Source: Bacteroidales bacterium
GTDB taxonomy: Bacteria; Bacteroidota; Bacteroidia; Bacteroidales; UBA932
Reading direction: 5' to 3'
Assembly (NCBI GenBank): GCA_017469425.1
Contig: JAFUGJ010000037.1
Span: 1-42,385 of the forward strand
DNA: 42,385 nucleotides
Position numbers and translations under genes: made by a program. Below the pieces are notes generated by a model. The model ran no database searches. It saw only the letters and a list, made by a program, of their open reading frames with translations, and was not told the DNA's origin. The stretch's first letter is position 1. The number at the start of each line of letters is the position of its first letter. This document shows, piece after piece, positions 6,161 to 15,020 of this stretch.

Positions 6161-6573
6161 TTCAGATTCTTGATTATGTCCACCATCTTCCCGAACACCT
6201 CCGTCTGCGGGAAACTCTGCCCTTCCGGGTCGGACACCACCAGGTCGAGCACATCCAGCGGCACCCTCCCCGCCTTGAACTGGGCCCTGCTGCGGCGGAG
6301 CACATACTCGGAACGGAAATCGTTGAAGGGCAGCAGCGACACCAGCGCCTGGGTCTCTTTCCGGACGCGGATGAGTTTCTTCCGCCGCACCGGCACTATC
6401 TCCCGGAGTGCGCTGCCAAGGAGTTCCCTGACCATCCGTTCCGCCTGTGGCGCATCTTCGGCGTCGGCATCCAGCAGCACCGTCACGGAGCTGAGTTGCT
6501 CCCAGCGCAGCAGCGAGGTGGGAACCTTGCTGCCGGTGATACGGAAAAGCTGACGGAGGAAGAAATTAGCCAT
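6157..6573 (-). CDS. DUF6913-like hypothetical protein
   Basis: 138 residues, no signal peptide, predicted cytoplasmic. The pattern (short basic N-terminus, an alpha/beta core with VTVLLDADAEDAPQAE and LVSLLPFNDFRSEYVLRRSRAQFKAGR, then LDVLDLVVSDPEG) resembles small Bacteroidales proteins annotated as DUF6913. That assignment is from memory and moderate in certainty. It overlaps the adenosine kinase stop by 8 nt and the next gene by 4 nt, so it is firmly in the operon. Function unknown. Confidence 0.7.
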   Translation of the reverse strand: MANFFLRQLFRITGSKVPTSLLRWEQLSSVTVLLDADAEDAPQAERMVRELLGSALREIVPVRRKKLIRVRKETQALVSLLPFNDFRSEYVLRRSRAQFKAGRVPLDVLDLVVSDPEGQSFPQTEVFGKMVDIIKNLK

Positions 6574-7564
6574 TGACCTTTGCTACGAGTTCTTTGATTT
6601 CGAGTTTGGCATCCCTCCAGCGGGGAACATCAATCTTGGTGCCTATCACTTCCACCACCTTTGCGGCTATGATGGAGCCGATTTCCCCACATTCCTTGAG
6701 GGGCATGCCGAGGGAGTGCGCGTAGATGAATCCTGCGGCGTAGGTATCGCCTGCACCGGTGGCGTCCACGGGGTTTGCGGGCCATGCGGGGATGTAGTGT
6801 TCCTCGTCGCCCCGTCGCAGCCAGCTACCGTGCTTGCCAACCTTCACGATTGCGGTGTCGCAGTGTTGCGCGAGCTTTCGGAGCGCTTCGCGGGGGTCTT
6901 CAATCTTGGTGAAGGCACGGCTTTCGGTTTCGTTGGCAAAGACTATGTCCACATATTTGTCCACCAGGTTGTGCAGGAAGGCGTTGTTGCTTTCCACGAC
7001 ATTGTATGAAGCCATGTCGATGGAGATGATGCATCCGGCCTCCTTTGCCATCTGGGTAGCCTTTGCAATAAGCTCCTGGTTCTGAACGAGGTAGCCTTCG
7101 ATATGGAAGTAGTCGTAGCCTTCGAAATACTCCGGTTTGAGGTCTTCGGGCCCCATTTCAAGGGCGGCGCCCATATAGTCGGCAAAGGTGCGTTCGGCAT
7201 TGGCTCCGGTGATGAACACCATGCAGCGGCCGGAAGACTTGTCGCTGTGGAGCATGGTGGTCTTTACCCCGAACTGCTCCATGGTGCTCTTGAACAGCTG
7301 CCCGAGCTCATCGTCGCCAATCTTTCCTATATATCCCGAGGGCATGCCGAAGATGGATGTGCAGGTGATGGTGTTGGCGGCGGAGCCTCCCGGAACATAT
7401 TTTACGCCTATCTCCTTGAGGGCGGACCAGATTCGGTCGCCGGTCTCCATGTCAACATGCTGCATGCTTCCGAGGGGAAGATGGTATTCTCTGAGCAGGG
7501 TGTCATCCGGCAGGACTGCCAGGATGTCGGTGAGGGCGTTGCCAATTCCTAATATCGACTTCAT
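6566..7564 (-). CDS. Adenosine kinase-type PfkB family kinase
   Basis: 332 residues starting MKSILGIGNALTDILAVLPD. The PfkB motifs are GGSAANTITC near 60 and DATGAGDTYAAGFIYAHSLG in the last third (catalytic Asp in GAGD). Length, the PGGSAANT segment and overall layout match the Bacteroidetes adenosine kinases, which convert adenosine to AMP with ATP in purine salvage. Related nucleoside or sugar specificities cannot be excluded. The start at 7564 was preferred to 7585 because the shorter form begins at the family's beta-strand and a -7 box lies 18 nt upstream. First gene of the minus-strand operon. Confidence 0.85.
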   Translation of the reverse strand: MKSILGIGNALTDILAVLPDDTLLREYHLPLGSMQHVDMETGDRIWSALKEIGVKYVPGGSAANTITCTSIFGMPSGYIGKIGDDELGQLFKSTMEQFGVKTTMLHSDKSSGRCMVFITGANAERTFADYMGAALEMGPEDLKPEYFEGYDYFHIEGYLVQNQELIAKATQMAKEAGCIISIDMASYNVVESNNAFLHNLVDKYVDIVFANETESRAFTKIEDPREALRKLAQHCDTAIVKVGKHGSWLRRGDEEHYIPAWPANPVDATGAGDTYAAGFIYAHSLGMPLKECGEIGSIIAAKVVEVIGTKIDVPRWRDAKLEIKELVAKVNG

Positions 7565-7582
7565 AATCTTCTTATTGAAAAG

Positions 7583-7621
7583 CAAAAATAAGGAAAAATA
7601 TCGGGATAATGACTAAATTTG
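7583..7621. promoter_or_regulatory. Divergent -7 boxes between the adenosine kinase and flippase-like genes
   Basis: Minus strand: TATTTTTG (7590-7583), 18 nt before the kinase start. Plus strand: TAAATTTG (7614-7621), with ATG 6 nt later at 7628, implying a leaderless mRNA. Neither has a good TTTG at the -33 position, so the two promoters are assigned on the -7 element only. Confidence 0.5.
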
Positions 7622-7627
7622 CAAGCT

Positions 7628-8611
7628 ATGACAAAAAAGCTTGGCAGTATCCTGAAATATTCCGTTTCGGTGGCGCTTGCGGCCATTCTCATCTGGCTTG
7701 CGTGCCGGGGCATCGACTGGAAGGAGTTTCTTGCAGGGTTGAAAGCTACCCGCTGGGGCTGGATAGTGCTGTTTTTCGTCGCCGCTTACCTCGCAATAGT
7801 GTTCCGCAGCCTGCGTTGGAAGCAACTGCTCCGTCCCATCGACGGCAGCGTCAGGTATGGCAGCGTGTTCGACGCCACCAACATAGGGGCGATGGTGAGC
7901 ATAGCGATTCCCGGTTCCGGTGAAATCGTACGCTGCGCTCTGATTGCCAGGGCCGGGATGCCGTTCCAGACCGTTTTCGGAACCATCATCATGGAGCGCG
8001 CCTGGGACTTTTTCGCGGTAGGGGTGATGTTCGTGCTGGCCCTCGTATGCGGATGGGGGCGTTTCGGCGGATTTTTCATCGACAATATCTGGCATCCGAT
8101 TACCTCTCACAGCATCATTGTCTGGGTACTGGTGCTTCTGGTGCTTCTGGCGGCTGCCTCCCTTTGGGTAGTGCGCAGATTCCGTGGGCGGAGCGCCGTT
8201 CTTGCCCGCTTGAACGACATTCTGGAAGGCTTGATTGCTGGTTTCAAGACCTTCGGCAAGATAGAGAACAAGCTGTATTTCCTGCTCAACACCGTGGGCA
8301 TCTGGACCATGTACATGCTGATGAGCTATTTCGTGCTGAAGGCCCTTCCCGACCTGTCGGGCCTGGAGCTGGCAGACGGCCTTTTCGTTTCAGCCATAGG
8401 GAACATCGCCTCCCTGGTGCCCGTGCCCGGAGGGATAGGGGCGTACCATTATCTGCTCAAGATTTCGCTGATGACCCTGTACGGCACGACGGAAGAAATC
8501 GGATTGCTTTTTGCCACTCTGTGCCACGAACTGCACGCCGCGGTGGTCATTGTCCTCGGAGTGTGGTCGTACATAGTACGGGCTGTTGGCAAATTGAAGA
8601 TTTATTCATAA
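7628..8611 (+). CDS. Lysylphosphatidylglycerol synthase TM-domain / UPF0104 family membrane protein
   Basis: 327 residues with about eight hydrophobic helices. The family's marks are visible: VFRSLRWKQLLRP after the second helix, AIPGSGEIVRCALI, and the late motif LVPVPGGIGAYHYLL, the conserved PxPGGIG of the YbhN/AglD2/MprF-TM family. Members act as lipid or lipid-linked flippases or their regulators; the substrate here is unknown. The start is ATG 7628, not the upstream TTG at 7619. It lies 38 nt before the polysaccharide-export pair, which fits envelope lipid or glycan traffic, though that pair has its own promoter. Confidence 0.85.
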   Translation: MTKKLGSILKYSVSVALAAILIWLACRGIDWKEFLAGLKATRWGWIVLFFVAAYLAIVFRSLRWKQLLRPIDGSVRYGSVFDATNIGAMVSIAIPGSGEIVRCALIARAGMPFQTVFGTIIMERAWDFFAVGVMFVLALVCGWGRFGGFFIDNIWHPITSHSIIVWVLVLLVLLAAASLWVVRRFRGRSAVLARLNDILEGLIAGFKTFGKIENKLYFLLNTVGIWTMYMLMSYFVLKALPDLSGLELADGLFVSAIGNIASLVPVPGGIGAYHYLLKISLMTLYGTTEEIGLLFATLCHELHAAVVIVLGVWSYIVRAVGKLKIYS

Positions 8612-8616
8612 TTTTG
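8586..8616 (+). promoter_or_regulatory. Promoter of the exopolysaccharide export pair
   Basis: TTGG (8586-8589, partial match to TTTG), 19 nt, TAATTTTG (8609-8616). It overlaps the end of the flippase-like gene and lies 33 nt before the ATG at 8650. Confidence 0.5.
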
Positions 8617-8649
8617 CAACTTGTATAGACTAATCAAAATAAAAACGAT

Positions 8650-11346
8650 ATGAAGAGATTCCTGATGGTAGCGGCTTTTGCGCTCTGCACCTTGAGTGCA
8701 ATGGCGCAAAGTGCGTCGCTGATATCCATGGCCCGCGGCGAGCTGTCCAAGCGCGGCCTGGACGAAACCGAAGTCCGTGCCCGCCTGCTCAGCGAAGGGA
8801 TAGATGTAGATAACATCGCACCTACCGAGTATGCCTCGTATCAGGGCCGTGTCACCGCCATTCTCGACCAGATGCAGGCGGAAAAGGCCCGCGCCGCCGC
8901 CCCCGCTACTTCCGCCGCCCCGGCTCCTTCCGCATCCGCGATAGCTGCCGAGCCCGCCGCAATAACTCCCGGCGAATTCCCCCAGACAACTGTCGGAGAA
9001 GCCGCCGCCGAGGCCGCCCTCGAGGAAGCCCTGGAGGAAAACAATGTGTCGTCTACCGAAGGCACCGACATTTACGGACATTCGCTGTTCAAGAGCAACG
9101 GCCTCGATGTGTTCCGCACTACCGACGGAGCGCAGGCCCCGGACACTTATGTGCTGGGCGAAGGTGACGAGGTGCATATCTCCATCTTCGGTTCTTCCCA
9201 GACGGAGATTCATCAGCGCATCGGCCCCGACGGTTCCATACAGCCCGCCGGTTCCACGAAGATTTTCCTTAAGGGAATGACTCTCGCGCAGGGCCGCACC
9301 GCCATCCAGAACAAGCTTTCGCAGCATTTCTCTTTCCGTACTGACCAGATTGCCGTGACCATAACCACCGCCCGTACCGTCACCGTGAACATCTACGGTG
9401 AAGTAGGCGTCCAGGGAGGATTTACCCTGTCGGCCCTCAATACCGCTTTCAACGCCCTTGCCGCGGCGGGAGGCCCCACTTCCTTGGGTTCGGTCCGTAA
9501 TATCCAGCAATCCCGTGCGGGCAAGACCAGCACCCTGGACCTTTACAAGTACATGACCAACCCCACGGTAGGAATCAATTACGACTTGCAGAACAACGAT
9601 GTGCTCTTCGTTCCCGTCGCGAGGAAAATCGTGAGCATCGAAGGAGCCGTGCGCCGCCCCATGAGGTATGAACTCATAGACGGGGAATCCCTTCTGGACC
9701 TCATCAACTATGCGGGCGGCCTCGAAGTGAACATCAACCCCAACTTCGTGCAGGTGCAGCGCTATGTCGACGGCACGAGCAAGTTTTTCGAATACAACCT
9801 CAAGGATGTGATGTCCGCAAAAGCCAGGGTGAATCTCGAACCTGGAGATGTGGTGCGCATCCGCCAGGGCAATGAGCCCATGGACCAGTTCGTGTCCATC
9901 AGCGGCGATGTTTACTATGGCGGTAATTTCGACCTTGCCAGGAACCGCAGCCTCAAGGCCCTCATCGAAACTGCGAAGCCCCGCTACACGGCAAAGACCG
10001 ATTATGTTTATGTGGAGCGTACCCGTCCGGACGAAACCGTCGAGGTGCTTACGGTTCCCTTCCCGGGAGTCAACGGCAATCCCGATTTCGAACTCCAGCC
10101 CCGCGACGCCGTCCGCGTGCTCAATCTTGCCGCATTCCGTGATGTCGAAACCATCTCCGTGAACGGCCAGGTCCGCGCACCTTTCTCCCGCACTTTCGGC
10201 CTGAACGACCGCATGACCGTATCCCAGGCGATTGAATACGCCGACGGACTCAAGCCCAGCGTGTTCCCCGTTGCGTATATTTTCCGCAGGGACCTCACCA
10301 ATGCCGACAAGATGGAGTACATTCGCGTGAACCTCGACACTGACGGCGATGTGCTTCTGCAGCCCGGCGACCGTCTCAATATCTACGACAACACCACCTA
10401 CACCAATGTCGGCGAGGTGCGTGTCGCAGGTGCGGTCAAGAATTCCTTCGGCACGGCCTACGACCCTTCCCTGACCCTGCACGACCTTCTTTCCATGGCA
10501 GGGGGCTTCACCGTTGGCGCGGCCTTCGACAGGGTTGAGGTTTTCCGTCTGAATGTATCCGCAAAGGACGAGGCCAAACTCGAACAGATTGTCCTTGAAG
10601 TGGACGAAGATTACAACCTGGTCGGGCGCGACGACTTCCAGCTCCAGCCCTTCGACAACATCATAGTGCGTATGACCCCCAACTTTACTACGGGCCGTAC
10701 GGTTGAGCTCAACGGACGCGTGAGGTATCCGGGCCGCTATGTCATCGAGGACAGCAAGACCCAGCTCTGGGAGATAATCGAAAAGGCGGGCGGTCTGCTC
10801 GACGATGCCGACCCTTATGCCATCATGTTCCGCACATACAACGGTCGGGGCAGAATCGGACTGGACCTCCGCAAGGTCAAGGGCAGCCGTGGCAGCCTCA
10901 AGTCCGACCCCATACTCATGGAAGGGGATGTAATCAACATCGTGCGCCAGGAAAATACAATCGTAATCCGTGAAACCGGCACCCGCATGGCCCAATATGT
11001 TCCCGCGGAGTACGCTTCCGTCCAGAAGCTCGTGGTGTATCAGGGAGGGCACAGTGCAGGCTGGTACATAAGGCATTATGCAGGAGGCTTCCAGAAGTAT
11101 GCCGACAAGAACAGCGTTACCGTGACCATGCCCAACAACCAGACCGAGAGCACCAAGTTCCTGCTCGGTTTCCGCAAGTATCCCAAGGTTGAGCCGGGCG
11201 GAGTCATTACCATGAGGATGGATAATGAGAGAAGGGTTGAGGATGAGAAACCCAAGGAGAAGATTGACTGGGGCGCGGAACTCCGCAATTCCCTCTCTGC
11301 CCTTACCTCCGTCGTTTCAATCGTGCTGCTGATAGACAGGCTTTAA
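8650..11346 (+). CDS. SLBB-domain polysaccharide export protein (Wza/OPX-like)
   Basis: 898 residues. The signal peptide is MKRFLMVAAFALCTLSAMAQ with no lipobox, unlike E. coli Wza. An Ala/Pro-rich linker runs from about 80 to 115. The polysaccharide-export domain follows (APDTYVLGEGDEVHISIFG ... RIGPDGSIQPAG, about 162-240). It is followed by a long series of SLBB repeats recognised by phrases such as VNIYGEVGVQGGF, VSIEGAVRRPMRYEL, ISVNGQVRAPFSR, VRVAGAVKNSFGT and VELNGRVRYPGRYVI. A hydrophobic helix ends the protein (SALTSVVSIVLLIDRL). Long multi-SLBB forms are typical of Bacteroidetes, where they form the periplasm-to-surface conduit for capsule or exopolysaccharide. It is followed at 11 nt by its Wzz-like partner. 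Confidence 0.92.
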   Translation: MKRFLMVAAFALCTLSAMAQSASLISMARGELSKRGLDETEVRARLLSEGIDVDNIAPTEYASYQGRVTAILDQMQAEKARAAAPATSAAPAPSASAIAAEPAAITPGEFPQTTVGEAAAEAALEEALEENNVSSTEGTDIYGHSLFKSNGLDVFRTTDGAQAPDTYVLGEGDEVHISIFGSSQTEIHQRIGPDGSIQPAGSTKIFLKGMTLAQGRTAIQNKLSQHFSFRTDQIAVTITTARTVTVNIYGEVGVQGGFTLSALNTAFNALAAAGGPTSLGSVRNIQQSRAGKTSTLDLYKYMTNPTVGINYDLQNNDVLFVPVARKIVSIEGAVRRPMRYELIDGESLLDLINYAGGLEVNINPNFVQVQRYVDGTSKFFEYNLKDVMSAKARVNLEPGDVVRIRQGNEPMDQFVSISGDVYYGGNFDLARNRSLKALIETAKPRYTAKTDYVYVERTRPDETVEVLTVPFPGVNGNPDFELQPRDAVRVLNLAAFRDVETISVNGQVRAPFSRTFGLNDRMTVSQAIEYADGLKPSVFPVAYIFRRDLTNADKMEYIRVNLDTDGDVLLQPGDRLNIYDNTTYTNVGEVRVAGAVKNSFGTAYDPSLTLHDLLSMAGGFTVGAAFDRVEVFRLNVSAKDEAKLEQIVLEVDEDYNLVGRDDFQLQPFDNIIVRMTPNFTTGRTVELNGRVRYPGRYVIEDSKTQLWEIIEKAGGLLDDADPYAIMFRTYNGRGRIGLDLRKVKGSRGSLKSDPILMEGDVINIVRQENTIVIRETGTRMAQYVPAEYASVQKLVVYQGGHSAGWYIRHYAGGFQKYADKNSVTVTMPNNQTESTKFLLGFRKYPKVEPGGVITMRMDNERRVEDEKPKEKIDWGAELRNSLSALTSVVSIVLLIDRL

Positions 11347-11357
11347 TCATTGGTGAC

Positions 11358-12491
11358 ATGGAGGAAAACAACATCCAGAATTATGTGCCGGAGGAAGAAG
11401 GCATAGATATTCTCGACATCGTCCGGAAGATGTGGAATGGCCGCAAGACCATCATCATCTGCACATGCATCTTCATCGTGCTCGGCCTCGTGGCCGCCCT
11501 TACGATGAAGCGTACCTACAGCGTGAGCACTCTCATGGTGCCCCAGATGAATGCAAAGGGCAGTTCGTCGTTGAGCAGCCTCGCCTCCCTCGCCGGTTTC
11601 GACATCGGCACGGGCGAATCTTCGGGCGACCTGTCACCCCTTACCTATCCCCAGATAGTGAACAGCGTGCCTTTCAGACTCAAGCTGCTCTATACGCCCC
11701 TGCATTACGAAAAGGTCGATACCGCGGTGAGCATGTTCACCTATGCCAAGGAGTACAGCAAGCCTTCGGTAATGTCCAAAGTCAAGAAATATACTATCGG
11801 ACTTCCTTTTACCATTCTCGGTGCGCTGCGCGGCGAAAAGGAAGATGTCGTCCTGCCTGCGGGCGGAGATGACGCTTCGCCAAAGCCTCTGGTCCTTACG
11901 GAAGATGAAGTCAAGTATCTCGAACTTATAGCCCGGAGCGTTTCGCTTTCGGTTGACAAGAAGGAAGGTCTCGTGACCCTTTCGGTTACCGGTTCCGAAC
12001 CCCTCCAGACAGCCGAACTCGCAATAAGGGCGCAGAACCTCCTGCAGGAAGAGGTGACCCGTTTCCGCACTGAAAAGGCAATTCAGGAACTGGAATACAT
12101 CCAGGCCCGTTACGACGAGACCAAGCGCGAAGCCGAAATGTACCAGACCCAGCTGGCCGCCATACGCGACCGTTCACAGGACATGGTCGGTTCGCGCGGA
12201 AGCATACAGCGCGAGAGGGTGCAGCAGAAATATACCGTTGCCAACAGCATTTATTCCGAAATGGCAAAGCAGCTCGAGCAGGCAAAGATGCAGGTCAAGA
12301 AGGATACTCCGGTACTTACTGTAATACAGCCCGTAACCGTGCCTTCCAAGCCTTCCAACAGCCGCGCCAAGACCCTTGTCATGTGGGTATTCCTCGGGGT
12401 GGTGCTGGGATGCGGCATAGTCCTCGCCCGGGAGTATCTTCCCGAGTTGAAGAAGCAACTGTTGGGAAGCGGTTCGGAAGCCGATGCATAA
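11358..12491 (+). CDS. Wzz-type polysaccharide co-polymerase (chain-length determinant)
   Basis: 377 residues. A short cytoplasmic head (IDILDIVRKMWNGRKT) is the start of the Wzz domain. A first membrane helix spans about 30-51 (IIICTCIFIVLGLVAALTM), then comes a large periplasmic part with a coiled coil at about 235-300 (IQELEYIQARYDETKREAEMYQ region). A second membrane helix is near 342-362 (LVMWVFLGVVLGCGIVLA) and is preceded by the typical Pro-rich PVTVPSKPSNSRAKT. There is no attached tyrosine kinase domain. It controls polymer length and works with the SLBB exporter immediately upstream. No glycosyltransferases are in the window, so this pair may serve polymer genes elsewhere. Confidence 0.9.
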   Translation: MEENNIQNYVPEEEGIDILDIVRKMWNGRKTIIICTCIFIVLGLVAALTMKRTYSVSTLMVPQMNAKGSSSLSSLASLAGFDIGTGESSGDLSPLTYPQIVNSVPFRLKLLYTPLHYEKVDTAVSMFTYAKEYSKPSVMSKVKKYTIGLPFTILGALRGEKEDVVLPAGGDDASPKPLVLTEDEVKYLELIARSVSLSVDKKEGLVTLSVTGSEPLQTAELAIRAQNLLQEEVTRFRTEKAIQELEYIQARYDETKREAEMYQTQLAAIRDRSQDMVGSRGSIQRERVQQKYTVANSIYSEMAKQLEQAKMQVKKDTPVLTVIQPVTVPSKPSNSRAKTLVMWVFLGVVLGCGIVLAREYLPELKKQLLGSGSEADA

Positions 12492-12508
12492 ACAAAGCAA
12501 AAAATCGC

Positions 12509-12516
12509 TATATTTG
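12509..12516 (+). promoter_or_regulatory. -7 box upstream of tRNA-Arg
   Basis: TATATTTG sits 18 nt before the tRNA 5' end. No TTTG is seen at the proper -33 distance. It may drive both the tRNA and the GH3 gene that follows by 15 nt. Confidence 0.5.
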
Positions 12517-12534
12517 CGTTCCTTTTAAAAAGAT

Positions 12535-12608
12535 GGTCCCGTAGCTCAGTTGGATAGAGCAACAGCCTTCTAAGCTGTGGGTCGCGCGTTCGAGTCGCGC
12601 CGGGATCA
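12535..12608 (+). tRNA. tRNA-Arg (TCT anticodon)
   Basis: Acceptor GGTCCCG pairs with CGGGATC (one G-T wobble), the D-arm is GCTC..GAGC, the anticodon stem ACAGC/GCTGT has loop CTTCTAA (anticodon TCT), and the T-arm is GCGCG TTCGAGT CGCGC. Discriminator A is at 12608 and no CCA is encoded. No terminator separates it from the GH3 gene starting at 12624. Confidence 0.96.
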
Positions 12609-12623
12609 CATACTGAACTCCCA

Positions 12624-15020
12624 ATGACGCCATTGACAATTGCCATTGCCGCCCTTCTGAGTCTGGGCCCGGCCGAAAAGAACATCTATCACAAAGGCTG
12701 GATTGACTTCAACAAAAACGGCAGGAAGGATATTTATGAGAATCCCAAAGCCGGTATCGAAGACAGGGTTGAGGATTTGCTCTCCCGTATGACAGTTGAG
12801 GAAAAGTCGTGCCAGCTCGCTACCCTGTATGGAGCCGGGCGCGTTCTCAAGGACCCCCTTCCCACGGATGGATGGAAAGATGAAATCTGGGCCGACGGTC
12901 TGGCGAATATCGACGAGCAGCTTAATGGCGTGGGTAAAGGAGGAAAGAAATTCCGCAACCTCATTTATCCGTTTTCCAGCCATGTGAAGGCCCTGAACAC
13001 CGTGCAGAGGTGGTTCGTGGAGAATACCCGTCTCGGCATCCCGGTAGAGTTCTCGAACGAGGGTATCCATGGCCTTAACCACAGGCTTGCCACGCCGCTT
13101 CCGGCACCGATTGCCATCGGTTCCACCTGGGACAGGGAACTTGTGCGCGAAGCCGGACGCATCGCCGGAAAAGAAGCCTCCCTGCTCGGGTATCACAGCG
13201 TCTACGCGCCCATCCTCGACATCGCTCGCGACCAGCGCTGGGGCAGGACCCTGGAGTGTTACGGCGAGGACCCTTTCGTGGTTGCGGAACTCGGAGTGCA
13301 GATGGCATCCGGCATCCAGGAACAGGGAGTGGCTTCTTGCCTGAAGCATTATGTGGCATACGGAGTGCCCAAGGGCGGACGCGATGCCGACTGCCGCACC
13401 GACCCGCACATCACCCCACGGGAACTGCATGAATTGTATCTCTATACTTTCAGGAGGGTAATAGAAGAAGCGCATCCCATGGAAGTGATGTCAAGTTACA
13501 ACGACTGGAACGGAGAGCCGGTGAGCGCGTCGCATTATTTTCTTACCGAACTTCTGCGCGACACCTATGGGTTCGACGGCTATGTAGTTAGCGACAGCGA
13601 CGCGGTGGAGTTCGTGCACACCAAGCACAAGGTTGCCGACAGCTACGACGAGGCCGTGCGTCAGGTACTGGAGGCGGGCCTGAATGTCCGCACCAATTTC
13701 ACGCAGCCCAAGATTTTCATTGAGGCCGTGAGGCGTCTGGTGGCGGATGGCAGGCTCCCGGAAGAAACCCTCGACCGGAGGGTAAGGGAAGTGCTGAGGG
13801 TAAAGTTCCGCCTCGGGCTTTTCGACAATCCTTTTACCGGGAACGGCATGCTTGCCGATGCCCAGGCCGGGCATGAAAAACACGCCGGGTTCGTAAAGCG
13901 CATGGGCCGGGAGTCCGTGGTGCTGCTGAAAAACGAGAACCACCTCCTTCCGCTTGATAAAAAGGCATTCTCGCGCATACTTGTGACCGGCCCCCTCGCC
14001 GATGAAGACAATTTCATGACCAGCCGCTACGGCCCCGACGGCATTCCCACCGTGACCATGCTCGCAGGGATAAAAGAATATCTGAAGGGAAGCGGAATCA
14101 CGGTTGACTACGAGAAAGGCTGCAAGGTAAAGGACGCTCACTGGCCGCTTAGCGAAATCATACCCGAGCCCTTGACCGCCGAAGAGGAAGAAGGCATAAG
14201 GAAGGCCGTGGAGAAGGCGGCGGAAGCGGACATCGTGATTGCCGTGATGGGCGAAGATGTGCATACTACCGGAGAGAGCCGTTCGCGCACATCGCTGGAC
14301 CTTCCCGGACGCCAGCGCGAACTGCTTCGCGCCCTGCACGAAACCGGGAAACCCATAGTCCTGGTGCTCATCAACGGCCAGCCGCTCACCATCAACTGGG
14401 AAGACAAATATCTGCCCGCAATCCTGGAGATGTGGTTCCCCAACAATATGGGAGGCACTGTGCTTGCGGAAACGCTCTTCGGCGACAACAATCCCGGCGG
14501 AAAGCTCACCGTCACCTTCCCCAAGGCAGTGGGGCAGATAGAAACCAATTTCCCCTACAAGAAAGGCTCCGAAGGCGGACAGGGCCGTATTGGCGACCCC
14601 AACGGATGGGGCGTCACCAGGGTGGTTGGTCCGCTGTATCCCTTCGGATACGGCCTGAGTTATACCGACTTCAGCTATTCCGGCCTCAAGGTTGAGAATA
14701 AAGACGGCGGCACGGTTGAAGTGTGGGCCGACATTTCCAATACCGGAAAATATGAGGGGGACGAAGTCGTCCAGCTGTACATTCGCGACAGATACAGTTC
14801 GGTGGTAACCTATGATTCCGTGCTGCGCGGCTTCGAGAGGGTCAGCCTCAAACCGGGCGAAACCACCCGCGTGCATTTCACCCTCACCGAAAAGGACCTC
14901 ATGATACTTGACAAGAACATGGAGTGGAAAGCCGAGCCCGGTGAATTCGAAGTGCTCGTGGGGTCAAGTTCCACCGACATCCGTCTTCAAAGTTTCTTCC
15001 CCTGGGTTTCTGCGCGGTAG
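12624..15020 (+). CDS. Glycoside hydrolase family 3 protein (beta-glucosidase/xylosidase type)
   Basis: 798 residues. The GH3 N-terminal barrel begins at about 45 (EDRVEDLLSRMTVEEKSCQL). The KHY motif is at 241-243. The nucleophile is Asp 324 in GYVVSDSDAVE. The GH3 C-terminal domain covers about 390-650, and a fibronectin-III-like domain (VEVWADISNTGKYEGDEVVQLYI) ends the protein. It releases non-reducing sugars from beta-glycosides; specificity is not predictable, but context with rhamnose genes hints at plant or bacterial glycan use. The signal sequence is odd: MTPLTIAIAALLSLGPA has no basic residue, so the N-terminus may be truncated. The start is only 15 nt after tRNA-Arg. The 3' end overlaps the convergent AraC gene by 34 nt. 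Confidence 0.92.
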   Translation: MTPLTIAIAALLSLGPAEKNIYHKGWIDFNKNGRKDIYENPKAGIEDRVEDLLSRMTVEEKSCQLATLYGAGRVLKDPLPTDGWKDEIWADGLANIDEQLNGVGKGGKKFRNLIYPFSSHVKALNTVQRWFVENTRLGIPVEFSNEGIHGLNHRLATPLPAPIAIGSTWDRELVREAGRIAGKEASLLGYHSVYAPILDIARDQRWGRTLECYGEDPFVVAELGVQMASGIQEQGVASCLKHYVAYGVPKGGRDADCRTDPHITPRELHELYLYTFRRVIEEAHPMEVMSSYNDWNGEPVSASHYFLTELLRDTYGFDGYVVSDSDAVEFVHTKHKVADSYDEAVRQVLEAGLNVRTNFTQPKIFIEAVRRLVADGRLPEETLDRRVREVLRVKFRLGLFDNPFTGNGMLADAQAGHEKHAGFVKRMGRESVVLLKNENHLLPLDKKAFSRILVTGPLADEDNFMTSRYGPDGIPTVTMLAGIKEYLKGSGITVDYEKGCKVKDAHWPLSEIIPEPLTAEEEEGIRKAVEKAAEADIVIAVMGEDVHTTGESRSRTSLDLPGRQRELLRALHETGKPIVLVLINGQPLTINWEDKYLPAILEMWFPNNMGGTVLAETLFGDNNPGGKLTVTFPKAVGQIETNFPYKKGSEGGQGRIGDPNGWGVTRVVGPLYPFGYGLSYTDFSYSGLKVENKDGGTVEVWADISNTGKYEGDEVVQLYIRDRYSSVVTYDSVLRGFERVSLKPGETTRVHFTLTEKDLMILDKNMEWKAEPGEFEVLVGSSSTDIRLQSFFPWVSAR

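Noticed and set aside
8602-11076. 824-codon minus-strand open frame inside the SLBB gene
   Set aside because: It is the antisense of a gene with clear domains, signal peptide and partner. Long antisense frames are common in GC-rich coding DNA, and it has no recognisable domain or start signal.
12535-12608. tRNA-Arg as an attachment site for a mobile island
   Set aside because: No direct repeat of the tRNA 3' end and no integrase were seen in the window.
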